Shown: positions 44,640 through 56,700, numbered from the stretch's first letter. The stretch is DNA of 64,000 nucleotides from Eutreptiella sp. 'Long Island Sound 2002' (GCA_964036045.1 CAXIWF010000207.1:1-64000), one strand, 5' to 3'. Made by a program: numbers and translations. The notes: a model not told the origin generated them from the sequence alone.

Positions 44640-45010
44640 GACCGGCGCCGGCAGGTGTTCAACCACAGCTCCCTACATGTTGCGGCTCCCATGACCGGTT
44701 TGACTTGACGGTCACATATGACTTTCGATAGTTCACTTTCAATCTAGAGTACCGCCCAAACCATTGCACCTCCAACACTACCGCAAACAGGACCTGCTCA
44801 GCACTCTTCACTAGCCCAGCCCCCCTCCCCCGTACATGTACTAGCACATCATCTACATACAGGAGCAACATCACCCCCGGAAGCTGTGGCTAAATGACAT
44901 ATACAAGGAAGACTGTGAGGACTGAGAAAACAGTCGGGGATAGGGGGTCACCTTGCTGGATACCCGACCCAGGGATCAGGGGAATGTTTGCCCGGGGCGC
45001 ACTCGGCGTG
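44640..45010 (-). pseudogene. LINE-type reverse transcriptase fragment
   Basis: The minus strand reads IPLIPGSGIQQGDPLSPTVF, matching the conserved QGxPLSP block of non-LTR retrotransposon reverse transcriptases. It then has an in-frame TAG, then LLLYVDDVLVHV, the catalytic Y/F-x-DD block, and further on YSRLKVNYRKS, the usual block after it. Order and spacing fit the RT palm and thumb. It is a short, stop-containing relic with no endonuclease or ORF1 nearby. The family cannot be assigned from so little sequence. Confidence 0.75.
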
Positions 45011-45182
45011 TGCCCGGCACGCTACCTTTCTATTAACTATCCCGACTTCAGCCCAAGATTTGCTGTCTGATGGAGAAAGCCCCCCAAAATAGACCATGAT
45101 GGACTGTGCACCTTCCCTACAAAGCACGTTGCATGATTAGACAATAGCTGCAAATTCAACAACTCCAAATGGCATTTGTAAT
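45011..45182. other. Short spacer
   Basis: Unique sequence between the LINE relic and the next satellite block; nothing recognised. It may be more of the decayed LINE. Confidence 0.4.
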
Positions 45183-48100
45183 GTACGTCACCTCTGCATT
45201 ATGAGGGGTCCCACAACGCCTAGCGCGGGGAACAAAATCACAAGTGGCTACCTCACCCATGCCTTGTCGGGGCCCAAAAGAGGGCTGAAATGCTACATCA
45301 ACCCCTGCATTCTCGGGGGTCCCACAACGCCAAGCGCGGGGAACAAAATCAGAAGTGGCTACCGCACCCCTGCCTTCTCACGGGCCCAAATGAGGGTGGA
45401 AGTGCTACATCACCCCTGCATTCTCGGGGGTCCCACAACGCCAAGCGCGGGGAACGAAATCGGAAGTGGCTACCGCACCCCTGCCTTCTCAAGGGCGCAA
45501 AAGAGGGCACAAATGCTACATCACCCCTGCATTCTCGGAGATCCCCAACGCTAAGCACGGGGAACAAAATGAGAAGTGGCTATCTCACCCATGCCTTCTC
45601 GGGAGCCCAAAAGAGGGCAGAAATGCTACGTCACCTCTGCATTATGAGGGGTCCCACAACGCCTAGCGCGGGGAACAAAATCAGAAGTGGCTACCTCACC
45701 CCTACCTTCGCGGGGGTCCAAAAGAGGGCAGAAATGCTACATCACCCCTGCATTCTCGGGGGTCCCCAACGCCAAGCGCGGGGAACAAAATCAGATGTGG
45801 CTACGTCACCCCTGCCTTCTCGGGGGCCCAAAAGAGGGCTGAAGTGCTACATCACCCCTGCATTCTCGGGGGTCCCCAATGCCAAGAGCGGGGAACAAAA
45901 TCAGAAGTAGCTTTTTGGCCCGTGCCTTCTCGGGGGCCCGAAAGAGGGCAGAAATGCTCGGTCACCTGTGCATTATGAGGCGGTCCCACAACGTCCAGCG
46001 CTGGGAACATAATCAGAAGTGGCTACCTCACCCATGCCTTCTCGGGGCCCAAAAGAGAACTGAAATGCTACATCACCCCTGCATTCTCGGGGGTCCCACA
46101 ACGCCAAGCGCGGGGAACAAAATCAGAATTGGCTACCTCATCCCTACCTCCTCGGGGGCCCAAAAGTGGGCACAAATGCTACATCTCGGGGGTCCCCAAT
46201 GCCAAGAGCGGGGAACAAAATTAGAATTGCTATTTGGCCCATGCCTTCTCGGGGCCCAAAAGAGGGCAGAAATGCTCGGTTACCTGTGCATTATGAGGGG
46301 GTCCCAAAACGTCCAGCGCGGGGAACAAAATCGGAAGTTGGTAGCTCACACCTACCTTCTCAGGGGCCCAAAAGAGGGCAGAAATGCTACATCACCCCTG
46401 CATTCTCCGGGGTCCCCAAAGCCAAGAGCGGGGAACAAAATCAGAAGTGGCTACCTCACCCCTACCTTCTCGGGGGCCCAAAAGAGGGCAGAAATGCTAC
46501 ATCACCCCTGCATTCTCGGGGTCCCACAACACCAAGCGCGGGGAACAAAATCAGAAATGGCTACCTCAGCCCTACCTTCTCGGGGGCCCAAATGAGGGTG
46601 GAAGTGTTACATCACCCCTGCATTCTCGGGGGTCCCCAATGCCAAGAGCGGGGAACAAAATTAGAAGTGGCTTTTTGGGCCGTGCCTTCTCGCGGGCCCA
46701 AAAGAGGGCAGAAATGCTTGGTCACATGTGCATTATGAGGGGGTCCCACAACGTCCAGCGCGGGGAACAAAATCAGAAGTGGCTGCCTCACCCATGCCTT
46801 CTCGGGGGCTCAAAAGAGGGCAGAAATGCTACGTCACCTCTGCATTATGAGGGGTCCCACAACGCCTAGCGCGGGGAACAAAATCACAAGTGGCTACCTC
46901 ACCCATGCCTTGTCGGGGCACAAAAGAGGGCTGAAATGCTACATCAACCCCTGCATTCTCGGGGGTCCCACAACGCCAAGCGCGGGGAACAAAATCAGAA
47001 GTGGCTACCGCACCCCTGCCTTCTCACGGGCCCAAATGAGGGTGGAAGTGCTACATCACCCCTGCATTCTCGGGGGGTCCCACAACGCCAAGCGCGGGGA
47101 ACAAAATCAGAAGTGGCTACTGCACCCCTGCCTTCTCAAGGGCGCAAAAGAGGGCACAAATGCTACATCACCCCTGCATTCTCGGAGATCCCCAACGCTA
47201 AGCGCGGGGAACAAAATCAGAAGTGGCTATCTCACCCATGCCTTCTCGGGAGCCCAAAAGAGGGCAGAAATGCTACGTCACCTCTGCATTATGAGGGGTC
47301 CCACAACGCCTAGCGCGGGGAACAAAATCAGAAGTGGCTACCTCACCCCTACCTTCGCGGGGGTCCCAAAGAGGGCAGAAATGCTACATCACCCCTGCAT
47401 TCTCGGGGGTCCCCAACGCCAAGCGCGGGGAACAAAATCACAAGTGGCTACGTCACCCCTGCCTTCTCGGGGGCCCAAAAGAGGGCTGAAGTGCTACATC
47501 ACCCCTGCATTCTCGGGGGTCCCCAATGCCAAGAGCGGGGAACAAAATCAGAAGTAGCTTTTTGGCCCGTGCCTTCTCGGGGGCCCGAAAGAGGGCAGAA
47601 ATGCTCGGTCACCTGTGCATTATGAGGCGGTCCCACAACGTCCAGCGCTGGGAACATAATCGGAAGTGGCTACCTCACCCATGCCTTCTCGGGGCCCAAA
47701 AGAGGGCTGAAATGCTACATCACCTCTGCATTCTCGGGGGTCCCACAACGCCAAGCGCGGGGAACAAAATCAGAATTGGCTACCTCATCCCTACCTCCTC
47801 GGGGGCCCAAAAGTGGGCACAAATGCTACATCTCGGGGGTCCCTAATGCCAAGAGCGGGGAACAAAATTAGAATTGCTATTTGGCCCATGCCTTCTCGGG
47901 GCCCAAAAGAGGGCAGAAATGCTCGGTTACCTGTGCATTATGAGGGGGTCCCAAAACGTCCAGCGCGGGGAACGAAATCAGAAGTTGGTAGCTCACACCT
48001 ACCTTCTCGGGGGCCCAAAAGAGGGCAGAAATGCTACATCACCCCTGCCTTCTCCGGGGTCCCCAAAGCCAAGAGCGGGGAACAAAATCAGAAGTGGCTA

Positions 48101-49118
48101 CCTCACCCCTACCTTCTCGGGGGCCCAAAAGAGGGCAGAAATGCTGCATCACCCCTGCATTCTCGGGGTCCCACAACACCAAGCGCGGGGAACAAAATCA
48201 GAAATGGCTACCTCAGCCCTACCTTCTCGGGGGCCCAAATGAGGGTGGAAGTGTTACATCACCCCTGCATTCTCGGGGGTCCCCAATGCCAAGAGCGGGG
48301 AACAAAATTAGAAGTGGCTTTTTGGGCCGTGCCTTCTCGCGGGCCCAAAAGAGGGCAGAAATGCTCGGTCACATGTGCATTATGAGGGGGTCCCACAACG
48401 TCCAGCGCGGGGAACAAAATCAGAAGTGGCTGCCTCACCCATGCCTTCTCGGGGGCTCAAAAGAGGGCAGAAATGCTACGTCACCTCTGCATTATGAGGG
48501 GTCCCACAACGCCTAGCGCGGGGAACAAAATCACAAGTGGCTACCTCACCCATGCCTTGTCGGGGCCCAAAAGAGGGCTGAAATGCTACATCAACCCCTG
48601 CATTCTCGAAGGTCCCACAACGCCAAGCGCGGGGAAGAAAATCAGAAGTGGCTACCGCACCCCTGCCTTCTCAAGGGCGCAAAAGAGGGCACAAATGCTA
48701 CATCACCCCTGCATTCTCGGAGATCCCCAACGCTAAGCGCGGGGAACAAAATCAGAAGTGGCTATCTCACCCATGCCTTCTCGGGAGCCCAAAAGAGGGC
48801 AGAAATGCTACGTCACCTCTGCATTATGAGGGGTCCCACAACGCCTAGCGCGGGGAACAAAATCAGAAGTGGCTACCTCACCCCTACCTTCGCGGGGGTC
48901 CGAAAGAGGGCAGAAATGCTACATCACCCCCGCATTCTCGGGGGTCCCCAACGCCAAGCGCGGGGAACAAAATCAGATGTGGCTACGTCACCCCTGCCTT
49001 CTCGGGGGCCCAAAAGAGGGCTGAAGTGCTACATCACCCCTGCATTCTCGGGGGTCCCCAATGCCAAGAGGGGGGAACAAAATTAGAAGTAGCTTTTTGG
49101 CCCGTGCCTTCTCGGGGG
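45183..49118. repeat. ~110-bp satellite, block 2, with 1647-bp higher-order repeat
   Basis: About 36 units of the satellite. Marker variants recur at a fixed spacing: ttagaattgc at 46221 and 47868, and ctgggaacat at 46001 and 47648, both 1647 bp apart, or 15 units. A third higher-order copy starts near 48500, lacks one unit, and is cut at 49119 by an LTR element. Distinct unit types alternate in the same order in each copy (gcattatgagg type, aacgtccagcg type, tttttggcccgtgcc type). Many plus-strand open frames here are repeat by-products. Confidence 0.93.
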
Positions 49119-49363
49119 TGTAAAGGGGAGCTCAGGACAGGACAGGACAAGCCTGAAAGCCTGTGTTTTCCCTAGGATTCGGTTCGTTATGTTTACTGCT
49201 ATTTTGTCATTAAGGTATCGTGCTCAGTACTTGGCTGTACTGACACGTGTATGTTACATAAACCCATATATTATTCTGTCGCGTTGCGGTGCAGATGCCG
49301 CTTTTTGGGCACTGCATGGCACGCGTGCGCACTGATTTGTGCATTGTTTTCTTTCGGAAAAGC
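49119..49363 (+). repeat. 5' LTR of the 2779-bp element
   Basis: 245 bp, begins TGTAAAGGGG and ends GGAAAAGC (followed by A, so possibly ending CA). I see no difference from 51653-51897. The bases after it do not start with TGG, so no standard primer-binding site is evident. Confidence 0.85.
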
Positions 49364-49727
49364 ACTGATTTTTATTATAAAAAGATCTGATTTTGTAGGA
49401 ATGTAATGTGCGAATGCATGCATGAACAATTTCTGAGTGTCTATTTGTCTTTAGTGTGCAATGGGATTATTGCGATCTCAGCAAGAGGCAAGATCGCTCA
49501 GTACTTCTGGACTATAAAGAAAAGTCGTATTGCAGCTATTTGCTTCGCTATTGGGTTGCGCCGTCTTCGGTATTGTGGGTCGTCCAGGAGTTCTTTGAAA
49601 TCAAGATTTGGGATTTTGGTACAAAAGACCTTGGAAAGCACACGACAAAACACCGTACAAGTGTTTTGAAAATAAGATCGCAATATTCGCCGCCCAGCTG
49701 CAGATTTAGCAAGCCCACAGAGACACC

Positions 49728-50618
49728 ATGAGCGCTCCTTCAACATCAGCGCTAACCACCATAGCCGTAAAACATCCCAGCTCGCTGTCAACAATGCTCG
49801 TGCAGTCGCCGCCAAGAAGACCGGCACCGCCTCCGCCTAGAGGGCCTGCACCATCACGGTCGCCGTCACTGCAGGATCTGGAGAGAGAGGAACGACGCGT
49901 GCGGGAACAGCTGAGGTGTGCTCAAGAATTCACGTTCGCCAAGCTCTATGCGAATTTCGGGTACAAGTTTCAAGGTCTCTTCCATGCCCTCATGGTGCAG
50001 TTGAGTAGCGCCGACAACAAGGTCGTGGTTCACGGCGTACAAAGTGAAGAATTGCCGTGGAGGACGAAAGCAGTTCCACACAAGTCAAAGACAGCGCCGA
50101 CGAAGAACAATGCGTATTCACGTGTGTTTACAAAATTGGAGTCGTCGCTGGAAGTTGCGCTGCACAAACTGCAAAGTATCGTCTCGCTGTTGAGAAGTCC
50201 GCTTCCTTCTACGCCTTTCAGAGCCACAAAAAATAGTTCGTCAACTCAAGACCAAAAGGAGTCACGATGCAGCTCAAGTGAAGAGGCCAACGCCGATGGG
50301 TCACAAAAAGAGCCCTGGAAACGAAGAAAGGAGCACCGAGTGACGAATTCTACAAGCTTCGAAAAAGGTGTGGGAAATTGGGTGGCCGAACAATCTCAGG
50401 AGGTCATCAGTGAGGGCAAGCCAAGAAGAGGACGACGCGCAGGCAAAGCCGTTCAAAGACGAAGAGCTGCCCAGTACTTCAGTGAACTGGTCGACGTTCT
50501 GGTCTCCAAAGTGGAAAACAAGGAGGCCTTCAAGTGGTGTCGAACTTCCTGCCCACCGCGGTCAGAGTGGGGCCAGCGTTTGGCTTCCAAGGAAGATAAG
50601 TACAACCCTTTCCTTTAG
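49728..50618 (+). CDS. Internal ORF of the LTR element, 296 aa, unknown
   Basis: ATG (accATGA) to TAG, 296 codons. Residues 1-45 are Ser/Pro-rich (PPRRPAPPPPRGPAPSRSPS). Residues 48-75 form a short charged helix (LQDLEREERRVREQLRCAQE). The middle is mixed and the C-terminal third is basic (GKPRRGRRAGKAVQRRRAAQ). No zinc knuckle, protease or RT motif is present. The position after the 5' LTR suggests a gag-like or orphan protein, but the sequence does not prove it. The bases after the stop (50625-50710) carry repeated agcgct palindromes. Confidence 0.55.
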   Translation: MSAPSTSALTTIAVKHPSSLSTMLVQSPPRRPAPPPPRGPAPSRSPSLQDLEREERRVREQLRCAQEFTFAKLYANFGYKFQGLFHALMVQLSSADNKVVVHGVQSEELPWRTKAVPHKSKTAPTKNNAYSRVFTKLESSLEVALHKLQSIVSLLRSPLPSTPFRATKNSSSTQDQKESRCSSSEEANADGSQKEPWKRRKEHRVTNSTSFEKGVGNWVAEQSQEVISEGKPRRGRRAGKAVQRRRAAQYFSELVDVLVSKVENKEAFKWCRTSCPPRSEWGQRLASKEDKYNPFL

Positions 50619-51652
50619 GTTTTGAGCGCTGAGAGCGCTCTGTAACTTGCGCGTATGTCGAGCGCTTGCAGCGCTCTGTGTTATCAGTCTTTGGCGCTGT
50701 GAGCGCTTTGTTTTTTCCAACCGCTGTGCCTTGCACAGTGTGAAGCCTGTTTGGCTGCATATATGCAGGAATCTGATTTAGATTCCCTGGCATGTACATT
50801 TTCAGTATGTCAACGAGGTCTTTTTTGGCCTCTTCTTGGGCGCCAAGCGCCTTGTTTGCTGGCACTGACATGTGCCTTTGCTTTCTTTTTCGTTGTAGAT
50901 ACTATTTTGGATCTGCAATGAGCAGTGGTGGGATACACCCTGCTTTACACTTTGAGTGAACTCTGGTTTACTCAGTTTTGCAATTCTGTTTTGCTTTGCA
51001 CCTGCCTGCTTGTGAGCAGTGTGTCTTTTTTTGTTTTTCAGCTGCTTCTGTCTTGGAGAAAAAGCAGAGTGGTTTTCCTGTTTGTCTTTCTGCTTTTGTT
51101 GGAAAAAGCAGGGGTTTCCTTTCAGTATTTTTATACTAAATTTTATCTGTGCCAGGAGCACTTCAGGTTGTGTGCCATGAGCACTTATCAGGTTTTTACA
51201 CCCTTTGAGGAGTTTGAGTGGGTATAGGTCGAAACACCACTTCACCACTCCCCTAGGGCACTGTTTTGTGACAGAAATCCCTTTCAGGAGGGGAAAGCTA
51301 TCTATGGTACCAGTGGTATTCCACTAGCATGATCTGCACATAGATAGTAGCTGTTTTTACCTGGAATGGGTAGAAATAGCCAGATCACAGACAATAATAT
51401 CTGTATTGTACTGTATTGTAGGTTAAGGCCTGCATGTTTTGCAATTTTTTTTTCTCGGGTCAGCAACTCATTTGGGGAGTGCTGAGCCTGGGGGGGGAGT
51501 GTAAACATGCAAGGCAGCCTTTTGGGTGCTTGCGTTTTACACCCACCCAGCTCTGTCTGAGCTTTTTCCCAGCCCTATGGTAAAACCCTTCGCACCCTTT
51601 TGTTTTGGGGTCTCAGCCACACATCAGGGTATGTGTGGGCTTGGGGGGGGAG
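50619..51652. other. 3' non-coding part of the 2779-bp element
   Basis: AT-rich, T-rich sequence with short chance frames. A first G-rich tract followed by agtgtaaac occurs near 51490-51508, an apparent duplicate of the true polypurine tract at 51643-51652. Confidence 0.5.
51643..51652 (+). promoter_or_regulatory. Polypurine tract of the 2779-bp element
   Basis: Eight G followed by AG immediately before the 3' LTR. This is the expected plus-strand primer site for reverse transcription. Confidence 0.7.
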
Positions 51653-51897
51653 TGTAAAGGGGAGCTCAGGACAGGACAGGACAAGCCTGAAAGCCTGTGT
51701 TTTCCCTAGGATTCGGTTCGTTATGTTTACTGCTATTTTGTCATTAAGGTATCGTGCTCAGTACTTGGCTGTACTGACACGTGTATGTTACATAAACCCA
51801 TATATTATTCTGTCGCGTTGCGGTGCAGATGCCGCTTTTTGGGCACTGCATGGCACGCGTGCGCACTGATTTGTGCATTGTTTTCTTTCGGAAAAGC
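51653..51897 (+). repeat. 3' LTR of the 2779-bp element
   Basis: Matches 49119-49363 base for base as far as I can read. The satellite resumes at gaaagagggcag directly after it. Confidence 0.85.
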
Positions 51898-53320
51898 GAA
51901 AGAGGGCAGAAATGCTCGGTCACCTGTGCATTATGAGGCGGTCCCACAACGTCCAGCGCTGGGAACATAATCAGAAGTGGCTACCTCACCCATGCCTTCT
52001 CGGGGCCCAAAAGAGGGCTGAAATGCTACGTCACCTCTGCATTATGAGGGGTCCCACAACGCCAAGCGCGGGGAACAAAATCAGAATTGGCTACCTCATC
52101 CCTACCTCCTCGGGGGCCCAAAAGTGGGCACAAATGCTACATCTCGGGGGTCCCCAATGCCAAGAGCGGGGAACAAAATTAGAATTGCTATTTGGCCCAA
52201 GCCTTCTCGGGGCCCAAAAGAGGGCAGAAATGCTCGGTTACCTGTGCATTATGAGGGGGTCCCAAAACGTCCAGCACGGGGAACAAAATCGGAAGTTGGT
52301 AGCTCACACCTACCTTCTCGGGGGCCCAAAAGAGGGCAGAAATGCTACATCACCCCTGCATTCTCCGGGGTCCCCAAAGCCAAGCGCGGGGAACAAAATC
52401 AGAAGTGGCTACCTCACCCCTACCTTCTCGGGGGCCCAAAAGAGGGCAGAAATGCTACATCACCCCTGCATTCTCGGGGTCCCACAACACCAAGCGCGGG
52501 GAACAAAATCAGAAATGGCTACCTCAGCCCTACCTTCTCGGGGGCCCAAATGAGGGTGGAAGTGTTACATCACCCCTGCATTCTCGGGGGTCCCCAACGC
52601 CAAGCGCGGGGAACAAAATCAGAAGTGGCTATCTCACCCCTACCTTCTCGGGGGGCCAAAAGAGTGCAGGAATGCTACATCACCCCTGCATTCTCGGGGG
52701 TCCCACAACGCCAAGCGCGGGGAACAAAATCAGAAGTGGCTACCTCACCCCTGCCTTCTTGGGGGCCCAAAAGAGGTCAGAAATGTTACATCACCCCTAC
52801 ATTCTCGGGGGTCCCCAATGCCAAGAGCGGGGAACAAAATTAGAAGTGGCTTTTTGGGCCGTGCCTTCTCGCGGGCCCAAAAGAGGGCAGAAATGCTCGG
52901 TCACATGTGCATTATGAGGGGGTCCCACAACGTCCAGCGCGGGGAACAAAATCAGAAGTGGCTGCCTCACCCATGCCTTCTCGGGGGCTCAAAAGAGGGC
53001 AGAAATGCTACGTCACCTCTGCATTATGAGGGGTCCCACAACACCTAGCGCGGGGAACAAAATCACAAGTGGCTACCTCACCCATGCCTTGTCGGGGCCC
53101 AAAAGAGGGCTGAAATGCTACATCAACCCCTGCATTCTCGGGGGTCCCACAACGCCTAGCGCGGGGAACAAAATCAGAAGTGGCTACCGCACCCCTGCCT
53201 TCTCACGGGCCCAAATGAGGGTGGAAGTGCTACATCACCCCTGCATTCTCGGGGGTCCCACAACGCCAAGCGCGGGGAACAAAATCAGAAGTGGCTACCG
53301 CACCCCTGCCTTCTCAAGGG
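51898..53320. repeat. ~110-bp satellite, block 3
   Basis: Continuation of the satellite interrupted at 49118. It follows the same higher-order unit sequence (aacgtccagcgctgg, ttagaattgc at 52179). It is cut after AAGGG at 53320 by the Ty3/Gypsy element. Confidence 0.92.
53316..53320. other. Target-site duplication AAGGG, left
   Basis: Five bases identical to 63609-63613 on the far side of the Ty3/Gypsy element. Five bases is the size expected for this integrase type. Confidence 0.85.
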
Positions 53321-53539
53321 TGCAGCAGGTCTGGTCACGTGTGCAGATGGAGAGGATCCTAATCTGTTGCGATTATTTCAGTTTGCACAGACGATTGTGC
53401 CTTTTGCTATGATGCTCAATCGGGATTGTGTTGCAGTCCATGATTATTGATTTATTCTCTTGCACAGGCTCCTGTTATCACTTTCTGATGAAAATGCAGT
53501 ACAAATCCAGCTTTGATGCTCTGCAGTGATTGTCGTGCA
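53321..53539 (+). repeat. 5' LTR of the Ty3/Gypsy element
   Basis: 219 bp, TGCAGCAGGT to TGTCGTGCA. Identical by eye to 63390-63608. It should hold the element promoter and polyadenylation signals; no clear TATA box was picked out. Confidence 0.92.
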
Positions 53540-53557
53540 TGGTAGCAGATCCACGTG
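53540..53557 (+). promoter_or_regulatory. Primer-binding site
   Basis: TGGTAGCAGATCCACGTG lies directly after the LTR and starts with TGG, the complement of tRNA CCA. The first ten bases equal the complement of the 3' end of animal-type initiator methionine tRNA, which suggests that primer. The match beyond position 10 is not verified. Confidence 0.7.
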
Positions 53558-53734
53558 AGATTCTGCGACACCTGCTGACCACTGTCGAGATTTCAGAATT
53601 GACGAAGTTCGACGGTATTATTGGTGTTTTTGACAAATCGACATCATTGCCGTAATTTTGCATCCATTGTTGGATCTCTTCCATTCCGATTGACGTGATT
53701 TCGAATTTTCGGGTCGCCTCGTACTATAGCTTCA

Positions 53735-56700
53735 ATGGAGCGCATGATCATGGATTGCGATGGACAAGTCGCACCACTACAATTAGTACCTCATTCCGAA
53801 AGTCCGAGTCGTGAACAACGCAATCAGCATCCACGAATGGAGCATGCAGCTTGGGATTTTGGGTCGGCTAATAGAATGGAAAGAATTCGGTTTGTGCGCC
53901 CTGATGGAGCGGCGATTGAGATTGTTCGTGCCGTTCGTTCGTCGGATAGTGAAGGCAAAATACCTCAACTCGAACAATATGTTCAAGCTTTGGGTCAAAC
54001 TCTATCATCTCTCTATGAATTCAACGTGCAGGTCGATGAGTATTTGGGGAGTTTAGAAGGCCGTATCAAAACCATTGTTCATGAAGGAGATCGCCTTGGG
54101 TTGTTCGCAATGGAGACCAACAATAAGGTAGAGAAGGCCATGGACCATTCGGTTTCAGTTTTGTGCAAATTGGAGAATGTTTCTCGTGAAGTGAATGCAT
54201 TAAGGGATCATTCTAAACAAGTTGCACGTGATATTCTCTCTTTGCATGCCACTATAAAAAATGCACATGAAAAGCTTGATTCTCATGAACAAATGTTGGT
54301 TGACATTCCTAACACCATTCAAAGTGAATTTCAAAAATATCTTCGTCGCCAAAAAATTCTTCCCACACTTGAGAATTTGCAATCTAGTGTGGGCGAGTTG
54401 AGCGATCGTTTGACTCTTCAAGAGAGGCGTTTACCAGCAATTCAACAAGAGGTGGACGCTCTTGCTAATTTATTGCAAAATGAGAAACATCGCTCTACAC
54501 AAGAAATTACAAAACTACACTCCGTCTTGAAAGATTTACAACATGAGCATACGCGTTTGCAAGGTGAGATCCGTAGATTGGGAAGTGAGGGGCCGATAGG
54601 TTCCCCAATGCCCGATCTCTCTCGCCTTGTTTCAGAGTGTGTTCAAAGAGAGATGGAGGAGTTTCGGCGACAAAGATTTTTGCATGAAGATTCTTTGATG
54701 AAGCGAGTGAATTCTTTGGAAGATGAAATGCGGCAAATTGGGTGTGGGTCCTCCCCACGCCTTGATGAGTCGAGTTTGGCAAGCATTGAGGACCGAGTTT
54801 CGGTCTTGGAACAAAAATTTGAGTTAGCCGTCGGTGAGCGCAAGTTCTCATTGCAAACAGATTTGCAGTCGGTGGAGACACGGCTCACTCGTGTTTTAGA
54901 TCAAGCAAACGAACATGAAGAGCTCAAACGTCGTTTGGGCTGCTTGGAGAACGAATTGAGGTGTGGCGTGTCTCCACATCCAACATTTGATTCAACATTG
55001 ATTCTACGAAGGTTGGGCGACTTGGAAAAAAATGTGAGTGACTTGGTTACACGTAAACAATTGTGTGGTGAGTTGGATTTGCTCAATGATAAGTTGCAAT
55101 TGATTCAAGGGATTCGACATCCTGTGAGCGATTCGGGTGAGGGAGTGCTTGATCCAATGGGTTCGTTTGAATTAGCTATTCAGGCTTTGAAAGGTGAATT
55201 CCTTCGTTTGGAGCGTGCTTTCAAGACACTTTCATTGCGGGTGACCCAACATGGAGAGGCAATGAGGGATGAATTTTCTAGATTTGCGCCTTCCAATGAG
55301 GTGGTACGCCTTGACAATAAGCTTGAGCGGGCCATTCAAACATTCCGTGATCAATTGAAATCGATTGATTCAAGTTTCAAAGTAAAGGTTGAAAAGGGTT
55401 CGATTGATGGTGTGTCGTCGGACTCACATGTTACGATGACGGTTTTGCGAGATTGCATTGACAAGGCGGTTGCTCCACTGCAGGAGGCAATGGCCGAAGT
55501 CATGGCAGTACTCGCAGACACAGAGGAGACAGAATCCGCAGCACACAATGATGAAGGTGTGCATGGTTTAAGCCTTATAGAGGATGAGGATGCTCATAAA
55601 GGTCGCACAGGTGATACGTCACTTTATCCGGGTGGGGCATTCTCCAAAAGAGTGCCGGTCCACTTTCATGATAGTGATGAGTCCATTTTTGCCAAGGGCG
55701 ATAAGCTGTTGAAAGGGGGGCCGATAAAGAAATTGGTCGGTATGGCTATGACCTCCTTGCAGCAGCGAGCGAAGTGGGAGGAGGATGAAACCCCACTTGA
55801 TCCTCCCGGTGAACACACGGATTCTTCTTCCACTGAATTGCATGCATTTTTCAAATCGTTGGAGGACGAGGTTTCTCTTAAATCCGCCCAAACAGGAGCC
55901 GGTAAAGGGCGGGTGCATCGAATTCGTGGGCTTTTGTCTGGGGAGTTGGATGAACAGGAATTGAAACTCATGGATGACACCACCAAAAAGGACATTAAGC
56001 GATTTATCACACGACCGCATTGGGATGGGAGCTGGAAAACTCTCCATATTTATATGCGTAAATGGAAGTTCTATATGTCCTATTGGGGTCGATTTTTGTC
56101 ACCTGTTTTGAAGGCTCTAACGTTCATTTCATCTTTGCCTGACGAGTATGCTGAGTTGTATTTGGAGTTAATGCATGAATTAAATTGGACGTACCAGGAC
56201 ATGTACTTTGAGTTGCTCGATGAGGCACGGGAGTGTGCCGATGAGTCCTTTGTAGAGGATGAATGGGAAGAACTCACTCCTAGCAGTGGTGATTATCGGT
56301 CGTATCGCAAGTGGTACTTGCAATGGCGTGTTTTGCTGGCTAGAGTAGGTGAATGCACTGCATCTCATGCGAAAAAGGTTTACATGCGGGCGCTAACACG
56401 TTGTGGGTTTTTTGATGAGTTGCTTGAAGAGATGGTGGAGGCCGAGATCGAGGCCCTCAAGGAATTTACTTTTGAGGAGTGCAATAGGTGGTTGATACCT
56501 AAGCTCCTCACACAGTACAGGGCACAGGCTGTGCGTGGTAGATACCATAAGCGTGAGGTGAGGGGTGTAGGTGGGGCGCCAAGAGGTGGCTCAGCCCCCC
56601 CATCTTCCATTGTTTGTCCACGCTGTAAGGGTCCACACACGCTGGACAAATGTTGGGCAGAACATCCTTCTCTCTGGCCTAAATGGCTCAAGGATGGAGC

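Larger units (their letters stand above)
49119..51897 (+). mobile_element. Non-autonomous LTR retrotransposon, 2779 bp
   Basis: Identical 245-bp direct repeats (49119-49363 and 51653-51897) bound the element, and a purine-rich tract (eight G then AG) directly precedes the second, as expected of an LTR element. The LTR starts TGTAAAGG. No protease, RT, RNase H or integrase is seen, so it would need enzymes from another element. No clear target duplication is present; the inferred empty satellite site (45935-45955, ccttctcgggggcccgaaag) lacks CC in the filled site. The internal region holds one plausible ORF (49728-50618). Identical LTRs point to a recent insertion. Confidence 0.8.

Noticed and set aside
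45201-48736. Repeated plus-strand ORFs over the 110-bp satellite
   Set aside because: The frames shift from unit to unit and stop often, and composition is the same in all frames; this is satellite DNA.
50925-51227. 100-codon hydrophobic ORF in the 2779-bp element (possible membrane protein)
   Set aside because: It lies in a T-rich 3' region where Phe/Leu/Val codons arise by composition, and there is no supporting motif.
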